From positions 310,001 through 374,000 of the forward strand of contig JAIXMP010000035.1 of the NCBI GenBank assembly GCA_025677815.1: a DNA stretch of 64,000 nt, written 5' to 3'. Positions 33,551-46,281 of this stretch are shown one piece after another (position 1 is the first letter of the stretch; each line of letters begins with the position of its first letter). This DNA is from Phascolomyces articulosus. Lineage: Eukaryota; Mucoromycota; Mucoromycetes; Mucorales; Lichtheimiaceae. The position numbers and the translations under genes were made by a program. Below the pieces are notes generated by a model. That model was given only the letters and a program-made list of their open reading frames with translations, was not told where the DNA came from and did not search any database.

Positions 33551-36500
33551 ATAATATAATCCCATTTCCTTTTCCCCCTACTACTTGTAAAACAAAAAAA
33601 AAATTGTGTTGTGTATATTCCCTTGTTTTTTTTTTTAAAAAAAAAAAAGAGAAAAATCTACTGCTAAGCGGGTCAAAGTAGTTGATGTTTTTTTTCTTAT
33701 TCCATAATTCATAAAAAACGATATAGATGAATTATTTTATTGCATATTATTATTATTATTATATAAATATATTACATATTAGCTAGCATGATTATCACTC
33801 TTTCTCTCTCTCTCTCTCATTTGCATATTTTTTTTATTAGATAATATATTCAATAATAAAAAGGTTAGTTGAATAGACAATATTATTCGTATGATGTGTC
33901 CAGACGTTTATTATTAAATTTCAAGGGGATGTATGACTCTCTCATTATTGTGAAAGGGGATAATTTATTTAGTAATTTCGCTTGTATTAAAAAGAGAAGA
34001 AGCAGGGTTAATTATTATTCTCTATGCGTTATGTATGATTTGATATGCCAGGTCGATCGTTTCTTTTGCTATGTATTGAAGATGTTGACGATGATAATGA
34101 TATACATCCGATCATAATTTCATTTGTATACTTGCTTCTTCATTCTTCACTATATATCAAATTTAATATAATGTTTAGATCTGCACTTTTATGTTTTATC
34201 ACACACATCCCTAGTTTCATATTAACCTATCCAATTGATATATTCTGTTTACTATTTAAAATTTTCTCATATAATTTATCAACGTGATCATTTTCATATG
34301 TGATTATATTATGTGAGAGTAATATTTTTATTTGATAAAACAATATCCAGACACTTTACTATATCTATTATGGTTTAAATTTTTCGTAGTACTACTGTAG
34401 ATCCAACATACAACAACAAGTTTACTGGTACTACAAACGTTAGTTAAAGAAGAAAGAAGAAGGGGAGAGAGAAATGGTTGGTTGGGGGGGAGGGGTATTA
34501 TATGTATATAATAAATGAGTAACAATCATTCCACGCCATCTTCACACATCTACAAGCAAGAAGATTTTTGCTGAATTATTTATGCATCATCATCATTCTT
34601 TTATTATGCAAAGAAATCCATGATAAGTTTCTGTGCTTCTTTGTTATTTGCTTAATTCAACACAAGACCTTTGTTTGTACCTGTAATTCATAAAAAAAGA
34701 AAAATTTAAGATCACTCCTTTTTTTTATTGATATACCTCTCTCTTTTTCGTTATCTGAACCAGATATAATATTGAGTCACTTTTACCGTATTAAATTATT
34801 CTATTGTCCAAATAATGTTCATTCTTTAGTATAATAACCGATGCATTTTTTGATAGCCAGATAGTAATATGCTCACCACACCGGAAGCGGGGAACTAAGG
34901 ACCGTCTTGATGAAGCAAAAGAAGAGTAAATGATGGAAACAAATGTTTCACAAACAAAATTTTCACGCATCGGACGTCAATGCAGATTAAATGGAAATTG
35001 GATGTTTTAGGTAATCTCCATCTAAAAATAATTAAGAAGCTTAGCAAAAAGTATTACTGGTTTGATGTTAACCTGTCATCATCTTTTTCTTCATGTTGTA
35101 TTTAATTTATATCTTAATATTGTATGCTAGGTAATAATAATAACTACATAGAATACAATCACACCACTCTGGCGTTATTACAACATTAAAACATGGATGA
35201 ATCTTGAGCATGGTATTTCTCACGTTTAAATTGACAAGTCTGGATAAACAATTATAAAAAAAAACAGATTTGGGGTATTGTGTTGCTATTAATAACATCC
35301 TCAAAAATGTTTAGAATATACTTTTCTCTATTCTTCTGTTGCTTCTTTTTATACATCCATATAGAACTCTGTTGAAATGCAAAGAAATAAATTATGAATA
35401 GAATAATTAAGGACAAAAGGATGTTATTGTTTCATATTTTGTATACAGGAATTATATTTATAAATATCATATTGTTCTTCCCACAGTGCCAGAAACAGAT
35501 AAATAGGCTATACTCTATACAAAAATATCAACATGCTTTTGTTAACTAATAGTTCACATATAATATAAAAAAGAAACCAAATACAATTATGGTGTATCGG
35601 TTATATATCGTTGGGGAGCGTTCTATTACTATTTACAATCCATCAAAATGAATATATTACCATATGACACTGATTAATTGTTCATTATATGACATATCAT
35701 TCGCGAACAAGAATAACATGTGAAGAAAAAAATTATTATCGTGATTTGCTGTATTCGTCAAAAATTCACTAGAAGGACCAACAATTATTTTTATTGATTT
35801 ACGGATGCATCATTACCCTATTATATTCGAGATAAAATTGTGAATTACGTACAAAAAGAAATATTGATATTAAGATTATAGAGGATTTCCCCAATGACAA
35901 AAAATAAAAGTCATTTCAACGAAGAAATATCCATACAAATAAACTTGACAGTTGATGCATCTGATTTTTTACAGTTTTTTTATAAGCTAAAATTACAAAA
36001 AGAAGGTTATTGTGGACCATGAAGGATCTACAACTTTCTTATATGCATGGTGGGGCATTTTTTGGATATGCATTAAACAAACCATTATATAGAGCACTTA
36101 CCAAGGAATATGAAAACTGTGCGTGTGCTTTGACTATATACAATAGTATAACCCAAAAGAAAAAAAATGACAATCTGAAAATAGAAACGGTAAAAATAAA
36201 CCCTAGGCATAAACTATATTGATCGTTGTGAGCATGAGCAATAATTACTGTTCGTCTGATAATAAATCAGCGCTGCCGAGAAATATATGCAGATCTTTAA
36301 TTGTGACCAACTGAAACAAAAATAAATCAGTGAACAAGGTACACCACGCCAGGAACTATTTGTAACTTTATTTTCACGACAACGACATTGTCTACCTTTT
36401 TTTGACATTCACTCCATTAACTTTTTATTATTATTATTACTTCCTAATCATACAATTAACACGCACAGAAACACATATCGGAGATTTAATTAAATATAAA

Positions 36501-39500
36501 AAGATCCATTTTTTTTTCGCTCTCTCTTTTCTTTTTTCTCTTTGGTCGCTTCCCCACATTAAAACCGGCGGCCACCGTGCATGCGTCCGGTCAATATGGG
36601 GAAAGCGTACCCCTGCTGGCATAAAACACCCTCGTTGTTGTAATAAATAGAATAGAATAATTTGATAAATAAATACTTAATTTTTTTAAATATTATAAAC
36701 TTTAAAATTTCCGTTTTTTTTAAAAAAGATTGTAAAGATCTACTTTGCTAGTGTTGTGATTTGTTTTTTAATTTTGGAAGGGTTTTCGAATGCATAGACC
36801 ATGGCAATAAAACAGTATAGATCGAATATGCGTGTGCATTTATTACATGCTCTTTTTTACAACTTTGATCTGTTGTTTGATCATGATCAATGAATTTAAC
36901 AATCATTAATATGCTTTTGTTACGAAAATAGAGTTTATCTATTAACAATAAACGTATTTATTTGTCAGCCTCTTATTTAGATAGAGTGTTACGTTTATTG
37001 TGAACAGGGTCTTTCTGTTTGGATGTCATAGAATACAAATAGCAATTTACTACTATATTCCACGGTATCATTTGGAGTGTCGTATCCCCAATAAAAGTTA
37101 TGGATTAATTCCAACGCGACAAATATAAAAAAAAAACCATATAGTTATGTTCCATAAATCAATCAATAGGAAGAAAAACGCGTAAAAGTTTTTTGATATT
37201 AATAAAGTAGCATATAGGTATGGTATTTTTTACCCAAAAGCAACTATAAACACTTTGATATCGATCAACACCTTGAAGGAATGAAAAGCAAAAGAGGCGA
37301 AGTAAAATGGTTCTTCCACACTAGAATAGAGTATTCATTACCATCCATACACACATTCCTGATTAAGCATTATTATACTATTCATTACGGTTTTGATTTA
37401 TTATTCATTTGTCATAATAGTTTCAATGTTGTTATTATATCCCTTACAGAATACAAGATTCATACAGTGCTATTATATCAGGTAGAAAAGAAATTGTGTA
37501 TATCAGCCATATATTTTATAACAAGATTTAACTTTGAGTTTATAATATATACAATAAAGTTTATCGAAAACCGCGTTGTTTTTCAGATCACAAACCTGCA
37601 TCAAGAAAATTAAATTTACAGATTAAGGCATTTTCTTTTTGTTTTGTGTTACATTTTTTTACCATTTCAAGAAGATTGAATGTGGGGAATAAAAAGGTCA
37701 TGTATCTGTTCCTGAAAAACATACATGTAGTATTACACTGCCACGTTATTATGTGTGACATTACAAAGAACAGTATTGATCTTCTTTGTTCGTGTTCGTT
37801 TTTTTTTTTTGTTGCTATATGTTTATTCCCAATAACTGGGGAAAATAAAAATGAAATGTAATAACTAGGTGGAAAAAAAATAGATATTTTATTGGTTTCA
37901 TCATTTTGTTGTTATTCTATATATACAAGTTATGTTAAAAATATGTACAAAATTATCATTATGGTATAAAAGAGAGATGGCTCGTGTTTCTAATTGTATT
38001 TGTTTAGTATAAACTTGCTAATAATAGAATCAATGTTCATGAGACTTATACTTTTATGTCATTTGCTACTGCGTATATTGCTTTTTATGTTTTGATAAAA
38101 ACATCTCAACACTAGAGAATCATATATAAGACGAATTCAATAATCCAATCTCGTAAAAAGTAATCTCAATATCTGTATATACGTTGATCTTCATTCGAGT
38201 CATTAGAGGCAATCAATAACTGAATCTAAAGCTACTAAAGATCAGCATCGATGTACTTGTTCTGTTTTTCTTGTATATAAAAATGATGCGAAGTTCGTTC
38301 GTAGACGTTGGCAAATTTGTAAATTTGTTTTTAGCAAAATTTGAAAATGCTACGACTTACTACCATGATCTAAAATAGTACATATTCTACGATCAATGTG
38401 TTAAAAATATTACACTAGAGATCTGTTTATAATTACCTAATTCATTATTTATAAATAGCAATACGTACGAGAATGAGAATTTGTATTCCGTTCATTGTTC
38501 TAAGTAGTGAAATCTGATTCATGGATCTTATATACATATAACTGGAGGGGATTTCCTTTGGATCCATCATTTTTATCATATTGTGACTATTATTATCAAA
38601 GGTAAATCGATAAATAATACTAGAGCCAAGTGACAGGTTTCTTTAGATAGTTGTCAAAAAGCAAACGTGCGACGGAATCAATAATCATCAATAAAATTAC
38701 ACATTCTATTATAAGATTTGTTTCTTACAATGAATCGATAATAATAATCTATTGTCCATGTATATACACACACACCTGATTAAATGTAAACTTGGACAAA
38801 TTGTTGTTGGTTTACTCATAAGCAACGTTGACAATGAAAGTAACAACTTTTTTTATCATCATAAATCCTTGATGAAATATTCTTTTATCCCACACTATAC
38901 CAATACATAAGCATATTTTACAAAGTTTTACCTCAGATTACCAATGGACGGTAGAGCCTTTTTTTTCTGCTGAGTTCAACCACTCGAAGCAGCGGCATTA
39001 CATTCTCCTATGGAACTAAAAAAATTCTTTTAATCCATTTTATTCAAAAATGGTTAATAATTACCACGCAACAACGCGTCAAAAATATGACAGCTGGTAG
39101 AAGCGATGTTTCAGAACTAACGGGACTTTCCGACATGTAAAACTTTTGATTTTCCTGTCATCGAATAGAAGCAGAATTATCATTTCACTTTTCTCCTCTA
39201 TAAAATAATAAAACAATCGATAAAGGAAAGATAGACAGAAATAAATCTAGACCCATTCTCCTTCCTTGCAAGATAATAGACTATTCATATGATATTTGTT
39301 GTCATTGCAACATTCTATACATTAAAATTGTCTTATGGCAAGGGAAACTGTCTAAATACTTTATTATCCCTTGGAAAAAAAATTGAAGTTCTCATGTGAA
39401 TGCAGGTGATGATTTGACTTTATCACCACACACGGGCCACCACCACAACCACCACTAACAAGCATCATACTATGGCAACCCAACTTGTCATGCGCTCAGA

Positions 39501-40722
39501 ATTTATCATCGTGTGATCGCAGTCGATTCTTTTTGCTTTTTATTATTATTTTGAATTGTCAGATCGATAATAATAAAAAAGAACTTTTTTTGATAGAATT
39601 CATTATTGTCTCTTCTTTATAATCAATGATTGTTAATGGGTTGATAATAAGAAAAATAGGAGGTGAGGATAGTAAATAAGAAAATTACAGTATTTAAGTA
39701 CTAAAAGAGAAAAAAAAAGAGACGGTCAGATCCTCTCTTTTTATTTTCACACGGCAATTGTGAGAAGCCTCTCCCTTTTTCTTTTGCCTTGTCTCTCCCT
39801 GACCTTTGTTGTTCTCCCTCCTAGTCGCCAAAAGATGATGATAAATAGATGAATAAATATACATATAAAATCATTTTTCTTCTTCTTCTTCATCATTATA
39901 GACTATTGGATTATAGATTACAGTAATAGTATCATTAAAACTTGTTTTAATGATGGATGACAGCATAAATAAAAATAAACTTTCTTGTTTTATGCTGAGG
40001 AAAACAATAGTTTATACGATAGTTTGTTAAATGGATCACATAGTAAATATAATGAATTTATTAGTTTATATGATAATATGTAGTTAATTCCCATTAATTA
40101 AACTTATCCAAAAATGAACATTTTCAATAATTTGAATAAAACTACTATTACTTATTCTTAAAAAATATTACTATTACTACTACTATTCCTATTCCTATTC
40201 TACCGCTATTACTATCATCGTATCGATGGATCGGTAACAAATACGACTCATTATTATATATGAATATTAAAAAAAGTAGTAATGTATATAAGTAACAGGG
40301 AGAAGGATAAGTATTTTTTTTGGAGGATTATTTAGCATGCATAACTACCAAGAATGGTTTGACCACGCACAACACTTATATCCACACCTGTGCACTTTCT
40401 CCAAGCCCGCCCCTTCTCGCCCCGCAAGTAAAAAAAAAAGTTGGGCTGGATTAAACGATTCGCTTCTTTTACTCCTTTGTTTCTTTTTTCTTCCTCTCTT
40501 TTTCTCTCTTTTTTTTTTCCTTTTCACCATTATACCAAAAGAATAAGTAAATAATAAAATAATAATTAACAATTATTATTATTATTATTATTATTTAAAA
40601 AGAACGCTCTCATTTTTTTTAATAAATTTTATTTCCTTCTTCCATTCCAAATAACAACAACAAAAAAATTACCCAAAAGAAAAACAAAATAACCATCTTT
40701 TTGGGTTAAAGTTTTTGAAACC
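33551..40722. other. 7.2 kb gene desert
   Basis: This is the longest gene-free stretch here. Frames such as 33869-34117, 36010-36222 and 37281-37613 are short, AT-driven and without domain features. I saw no transposase or reverse transcriptase, tRNA or satellite array. Notable items are an imperfect inverted repeat at 36547-36607 in a GC-richer island, an (ATT)n run near 40570-40595, and a GC-rich patch at 40396-40428 (GCCCGCCCC) that may belong to the Med15 promoter. Confidence 0.55.
36547..36607. repeat. Imperfect inverted repeat (hairpin), arms of 21-22 nt
   Basis: The left arm 36547-36568 (CGCTTCCCCACATT then AAAACCGG) and the right arm 36587-36607 are near-complementary: the right arm reversed reads CGCTTTCCCCATATT then GACCGG. 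An 18-nt GC-rich loop lies between. It stands out from its AT-rich surroundings. It could be a foldback element remnant, a structured RNA or a protein-binding dyad. Confidence 0.55.
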
Positions 40723-43700
40723 ATGAATCAACAAAATCCCAATATGCCTAATGGTCAACAAATGGCTGCTGCTCAACAGGCAATGAATATGGGTATGTCG
40801 AACGATGGTGTTCCTAATCCCAATTGGCGTGATGAATTATCTCAAAATGACAGAAATCAGTTTATCAATCAGCTGTAAGATATTCTCTTTCTCTTTTTTT
40901 TCTTCTTTTTCTTTCTTCTTCTTCCCCATTTATTTGGCGCATCAGAAAAAAAAAAGAGTGGGCGCCCCATTACCAGAATATGATTCCCCTTTCATATATA
41001 AATATAACTACTCGATATACTTTTTGTTCTATTGTTATAATATGCAATGTTTTTTTTTTGGGTATTGCATATTTCCGTATTACATATGTATATCTTTCAC
41101 ACACACAATACATCCACATACATCCATAATTGAATAATAGAATATAAAAAATGAGAGAGAAAAAGAGTTTCACTTACACCTTTATACACTTCTCTTAATA
41201 TATTATTATTATTACCCTTTCTCTCTCTCTCTCTCTTTCTCTATTTTTCTTTCTTTCCCCCCTTTTTTTTGATAGCGCGTGCATATGAATTTATTATTTA
41301 CTGATCTTTTTTTATTGTCTTTCTTATCTCTATATATTTATATAAACTACTTTTATTTAGAGCACAAGCATTGAACGTACTTTCTCCAAATACTCCAGAG
41401 AATGACATCATGACAGCCGCAAGAAACTTTGAGTTAAATCTTTATAATAGTAGTATTAATAAGGTGAATAGACAACAACAACAACAACAACAAAAACGAT
41501 TAACACCAGTTGGAGAATAAAAAAAAAAGAAATATAAAAAAAGGGGTAGGGGGAAAAGAATTGAAGGGAGCAAAAAAGAAAAGACAGTGCAGTATAATAA
41601 TGTTCTATGTGGGGTGGATGAGAGAGTAGTATTGGAGGGAGAAGGATAAAAATAAATGAAAATTTACCCGAAGAATACAGAATCCATTCAAGAATACATG
41701 ATAAAAAAACTAATCATAATGAAATCATACAATTCTTCAATAGAATCAATATGTCATGGCCTATGCAAGAAAGCTTAATCAAATCAAATCTAATATTGGT
41801 CAAGTGCGACAAAATGCTGCTGGACAACAGGGTCCTCCTACTACTCAAACTACAACTACCATGGGTGGTGCAGTAGGAGTCAGCGGCGCAGGAGGAGGCC
41901 CATCCAATATGATCCATGACGGTAGTCAGATGGCTCAGCATGCTGGTAATAACATGGGAATGCAACAAGTATCACCTTTAGTTCAACAACAATTGGTACA
42001 ACAACAACAACAGCAGCAGCAGCAGCAACAACAACAACAACAGAATGCTTCTCCACAATTACAACAAAATCAACAAGTTCAACAGCAACAGCAAAATAAT
42101 TTTGCCTCACCTCTTGGCTTGAATCAGCAACAATTAGCTGCTGCAGCGGCGGCGGCTGCCGCTGCGGGTCAACGACCTAATATGTTCCCACCCAACATGA
42201 TGCAACAAAGACCTCCACAACAAGCTGGTATGCCACAGCAACAGCAACAACAACAAAATGGTACACCTAAACAACAGGGACCTTTGGGCCAATTAACACA
42301 ACAGCAATTATTGGCATTACAAAGAGCTGCTGCTATGAGTGTTGCTGCTGCCAATGGACAAGGACAAGGACAACAATCACAAGGTATGACAAACCAGGGA
42401 CAGCAACAAAATGTCCAGACTCCAAATCAACAAGCGCAACAACTCTCTTTAAATGTACTACAAAACTTAAATGCTAATGGAGCAAACGTAACACAACAAT
42501 CGGGTGGTTTATCACTTTCACCACAACAGTTACAAATGTATTTAGCACGTCAAATTGCTTTTCATCAACAACAACAAGCTCAACAAGCTGCTCAACAGCA
42601 AGGGAATAACGGTATGCCACAACAACAACAACAGCAGCAGCAGCCACAACAATCCCAACCTCAACAGCAACAAAAGCAAGTGCCACAACAACAACAACCG
42701 CCACAAAACCAAGCGCAGGCTCAGCACTTGGCGCAACAGCAACAGCAGCAGCAACAGCAACAAAATTTCCGTCCATCTGCAGCTGCTGCTGCCGCCGCCG
42801 CTGCGGCACGTGTAAGTATGCCTGGTGGTGTTTCTGCTTCAATGCCGCCTACCAGTTTTGCTACTGCCAATGGAATGAATCCTGGATCCATGGCCCCTGC
42901 ATCGGCTGCTCTTTTGGCAAATAATCTGACAGCTCAACAATTGAATCGACCTCCTCCACAACAAGGACAAGGTATGCCTCATGCTAAGGGACCTGCACCA
43001 CAAAGTGCTCAAGAAATTTTGATGCAACATTTGCGTCAACAGCAACAAATGATGCGTCAACAACAAGCCCAGCAACAACAGGCCCAGCAACAGCAAGCCC
43101 AGCAACAACAGGCCCAGCAACAGCAAGCCCAGCAACAGCAACAACAGTCCTCCCCTCGTCCTCAACAGCAACAACAGCAGCCTCAACAACAACAAGCCCA
43201 GCAACAGCAACAACATGTTGTTTCGCAACCACCACAAAATCAACAATCTCAGGCTCCTACGAATCCTGCTATTATGCAACAAAATATGCCCACTGGATTA
43301 CCTCATCAACAACAGCAACCCCAAGGTCAAGGACCACCCAATCCACAACAGCAACAGATGCTTGCTAATGCACGATTGGCATTACAACAAAACCCACAAC
43401 AGGCTGTTCAAATTGCACGAAGTTTAGATGAAAATGTTCGAAGTACTCGAGGTAAGCAGTTTTCCTTTTTTTTTTTTACTTGTATGTTCTATTTATAAAC
43501 ATTTCCATTCTATCACAGAAGTTAACTTATTGATTTCTATTTTAGGTGTTCCTAATGTGATTGAAGGATTGACTCCACAAGAAAAGAATGATATTGCTGA
43601 ACAAGTAGTACGGATGAAGCCCATGTGTGATAAAATTGATGAATTATTACCTGTCTTTTTAGCCATGACGCTCAATGTGGAGGCCACACGTCGATTGATT

Positions 43701-45683
43701 ATTATGAAGTACATGTTTGAGGATCAAGTTCGATTTTTACAACAGCAAAAATTTATTGTTTCACCAGAAAATTTGACTAAATTACGGGATCAATTTATGG
43801 GTTACTTTACTTGGGTACGTAATGCCGTTGGTGGACAACAGCAACAACAATTAGCTCAATCCATTGTATCTGCTGCAAGTGCACCTATGGTAAGTGCCCC
43901 TCAACGGCCTGCTGGTGGTGCTTCCAATGCTCAAATGATGACTCCTCAAATGGGCCATGCCCAAGTACAAATGAATCAAACGCCTCAATTGACGCAAACA
44001 CCTCAATTGACGCCTACACAGCAGCAACAGCGTCTTCCTCAGCAGCAACAACAACAACAACAACAGCAGCAGCAGCAAGTACAGCAACAAGTACAACAGC
44101 AACAGCAACAGCAACAGCGTCAGCAACAACATGTGCCATCCCCTCTTCCTCAACAAGCTGTGGCTCGTCCTCCGCCTGTTTCTGGACCTCCTGTTTCTGC
44201 TGCACCTCAACAACAACAGCCACCTCAGCAACAGCAACAACAACAACAACAACCACAAATGAATGATCAACTTGCTGTTGCCGGCAATGCTGCCATGAAT
44301 GCAAATATGGGAGGTATCAAACGAGGTAGTATTGATTTAAAGTTACCACCTAACAAGAAACAACGTGGTGGGCAAACACCTGTGGATCAAAAACAATCAC
44401 CTGTTCAGGGTCAACGATCGACAGTATCAACTTCTGAACAAGATAATGAACCCATTGTTGTAAGTGATAGTCCAGTTATCAAGCAACAACAACCTCCTGC
44501 GCCTGTCACCACAGCCACACCTCTTGGCACTTTACCTCAAGAAATGATGCCAGGAACACCTTCTTCTACCGCTTCAACAACTTTAGTAGGTACCCCTGGA
44601 CCTGGTCAACGACCTACTCAAGTACCCAATGTCCAATTGCCTAATGTTCATGAAACAGCAAGACAACAAGGAATTGAACAAGAAGTCATTGATCGATTAC
44701 CTTTGAAGGCATTGCATTGTACTTTTATATTACAACAAGTACAAGAGAAAAAGATTGTGTTATCCCCCAATCAATATCAACAAATCCGTACCTTGTTGAA
44801 TGAGCGGGTAGAAGCTGTAAAAAAGCAAATTGCATTAGAAAAACAAGGATTGGCTACCAGTAGCCCTGCTGATGTCAATCAACAGCAACAAGTACAGCAA
44901 CAGCAACAACAAACACCTCAATCGCTTACGCAGTCCCTTCCACAACAACAAACATCAATGGCGACATCCATGAGCCCTGTGACATCTGCTCCTGCTACTA
45001 GTATGATGCCACCTACAACCATGGTCGCTCCTACTACCGTTCTTACACCCACGCCACAGCAACAGCAACAACTGCTTCAACAACAGCAGCAACAACAGCA
45101 ACGTATGCTTCAAGCATCCATGGCCATGTCACCACCTGTTGTTTCCGCAGCAGGAGTAACCACCTTATCCACTACATCCACGCCTGCTGGTGGTATTCGA
45201 TCCTCTCCGACTGTCACACCCATGACACCTAGAGCCCCTACTCCTTCCAGTGTAGCCGCTGGTTCTGTATCGACACCAGCAGCAACTACTGTAGCAGCAA
45301 GACAAGTAGTATCTACGTTACGCCCAGGCATGGGACCTAATGATAAGGTGGAAAATACCATGATGTATGCCAATGATGTATTAAAGGACGTTGCTTCAAA
45401 GTTAAGTATGAATTTCAAGGATGAATTACCAGCATCAGCACCTTTAGAAATTGTCAAGGATGGTCATAATTGTGCATTAGCGTTTGATTCACCTCTCAAG
45501 GAAGGATACAAGGATGAAACCTTTTCCATTGCACCGGATAATGATTTGTTTAAACAAGTTAAAGTTGATGATGATGATGTGAGTGGATGTTGGTATGAAA
45601 GTGGTATGGATAATAGTATCAATGGTATGGATATGATTATGCCAGGATTTGAATGGGATGAATCTGGTGTCATGAAAGTATAA
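40723..45683 (+). CDS. MED15: Mediator subunit 15 (Med15/Gal11-like)
   Basis: Tail-module subunit of Mediator, which receives activators through its KIX domain. Exons are 40723-40874, 41361-41463, 41744-43451 and 43546-45683 (1366 aa). The KIX domain (about 34-105) is built from exons 1-3: NWRDELSQNDRNQFINQL, then AQALNVLSPNTPENDIMTAA and, after intron 2, YVMAYARKLNQIKSNIGQ, equal to the three Gal11/Med15 helices. The rest is dominated by poly-Q, QQQQA repeats and poly-Ala. Two ordered islands are GVPNVIEGLTPQEKNDIAEQ onward and RLPLKALHCTFILQQVQEKK. The C-terminus has PNDKVENTMMYANDVLKDVA and ends with DMIMPGFEWDESGVMKV. Reading through intron 2 gives a short KIX-only protein ending at 41520. 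An alternative acceptor at 43518 would add nine residues in frame. Confidence 0.85.
43062..43140 (+). repeat. 15-bp coding minisatellite (QQQQA units) in Med15
   Basis: Near-identical 15-bp units of the form CAGGCCCAGCAACAG/CAA repeat about five times and encode QQQQA. The units alternate two versions differing at CAA/CAG positions, as expected from recent unit duplication. The GCC alanine codon is unusual beside the AT-rich codons around it. Confidence 0.75.
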
Positions 45684-46281
45684 CTCCCTCTCTCCAAAAA
45701 AAAGATTATTATTTTATACTTATATTTATTATTATTATATTCTATTATTACTTTTATTTCTTCTATTATTATTATTATTGTATATCATTCGAATCATACT
45801 ATTACTACCACAACTATTTTTTTATCATCCTATTCTCCCCCTCCCTTCATCATCCATTACATTTATACACACACACCTTCATCTATTCAAACAATTTGCA
45901 TTTTTTTCTTTTTCTTTCAAACTTTGTCTCCAACTTCTCTTATCCTTCTTTTTTTCCCCATATCATTTTTCAAAAAATAAAAATTTGCATCAAATTCAAC
46001 ATCATAACAAAAAGCATCCCACATAGTTTAAAATTAATACACAAAAAAATATGTGAGCAAAGAGACGGAATTTGATTGGCTAAAGATTTTTTTCTTTGGC
46101 TGTTTAAACTGGAAATTATAAGCACACACAAAAAAAAAACAATCTTTGAGTAAACAGCAAAAAAAAAAAAACTTCTTTATCCGCTCTTCATTTTTTTCTT
46201 TTTATTTTTTTCTTCTTCTTTTGAACTGTTCCTTGAATACAAAAAAAAAGAAATTAAAAACACGAAACACAATATAAAGAA
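45684..46281. other. Intergenic region
   Basis: 598 bp between two plus-strand genes. Low-complexity ATT runs (45718-45780) are followed by a pyrimidine-rich promoter-like stretch and several A-runs before the start codon at 46282. No gene is seen. Confidence 0.55.

Noticed and set aside
36010..36222. 70-aa open frame.
   Set aside because: Short, no recognisable motif, no promoter context, and surrounded by equally random frames.
37281..37613. 110-aa open frame in the gene desert.
   Set aside because: Composition is AT-driven (many I, F, Y, K), with no domain or signal pattern and no splice-linked partner.
40337..40546. Possible 69-aa protein upstream of Med15.
   Set aside because: It turns into poly-Leu/Phe from CT-rich promoter DNA. 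It may at most be an upstream ORF or a GC-box-containing promoter.
41464..41520. Med15 as two separate genes, a KIX protein and a Q-rich protein starting at 41756.
   Set aside because: The third KIX helix lies just after the acceptor at 41743 and completes the domain in frame, so one spliced gene is the better model; the short form is kept only as a possible isoform.
42474..43282. Long antisense frames of Leu, Val or Arg repeats opposite Med15.
   Set aside because: They are mirror frames of CAA/CAG repeats, which stay open on both strands without being genes.
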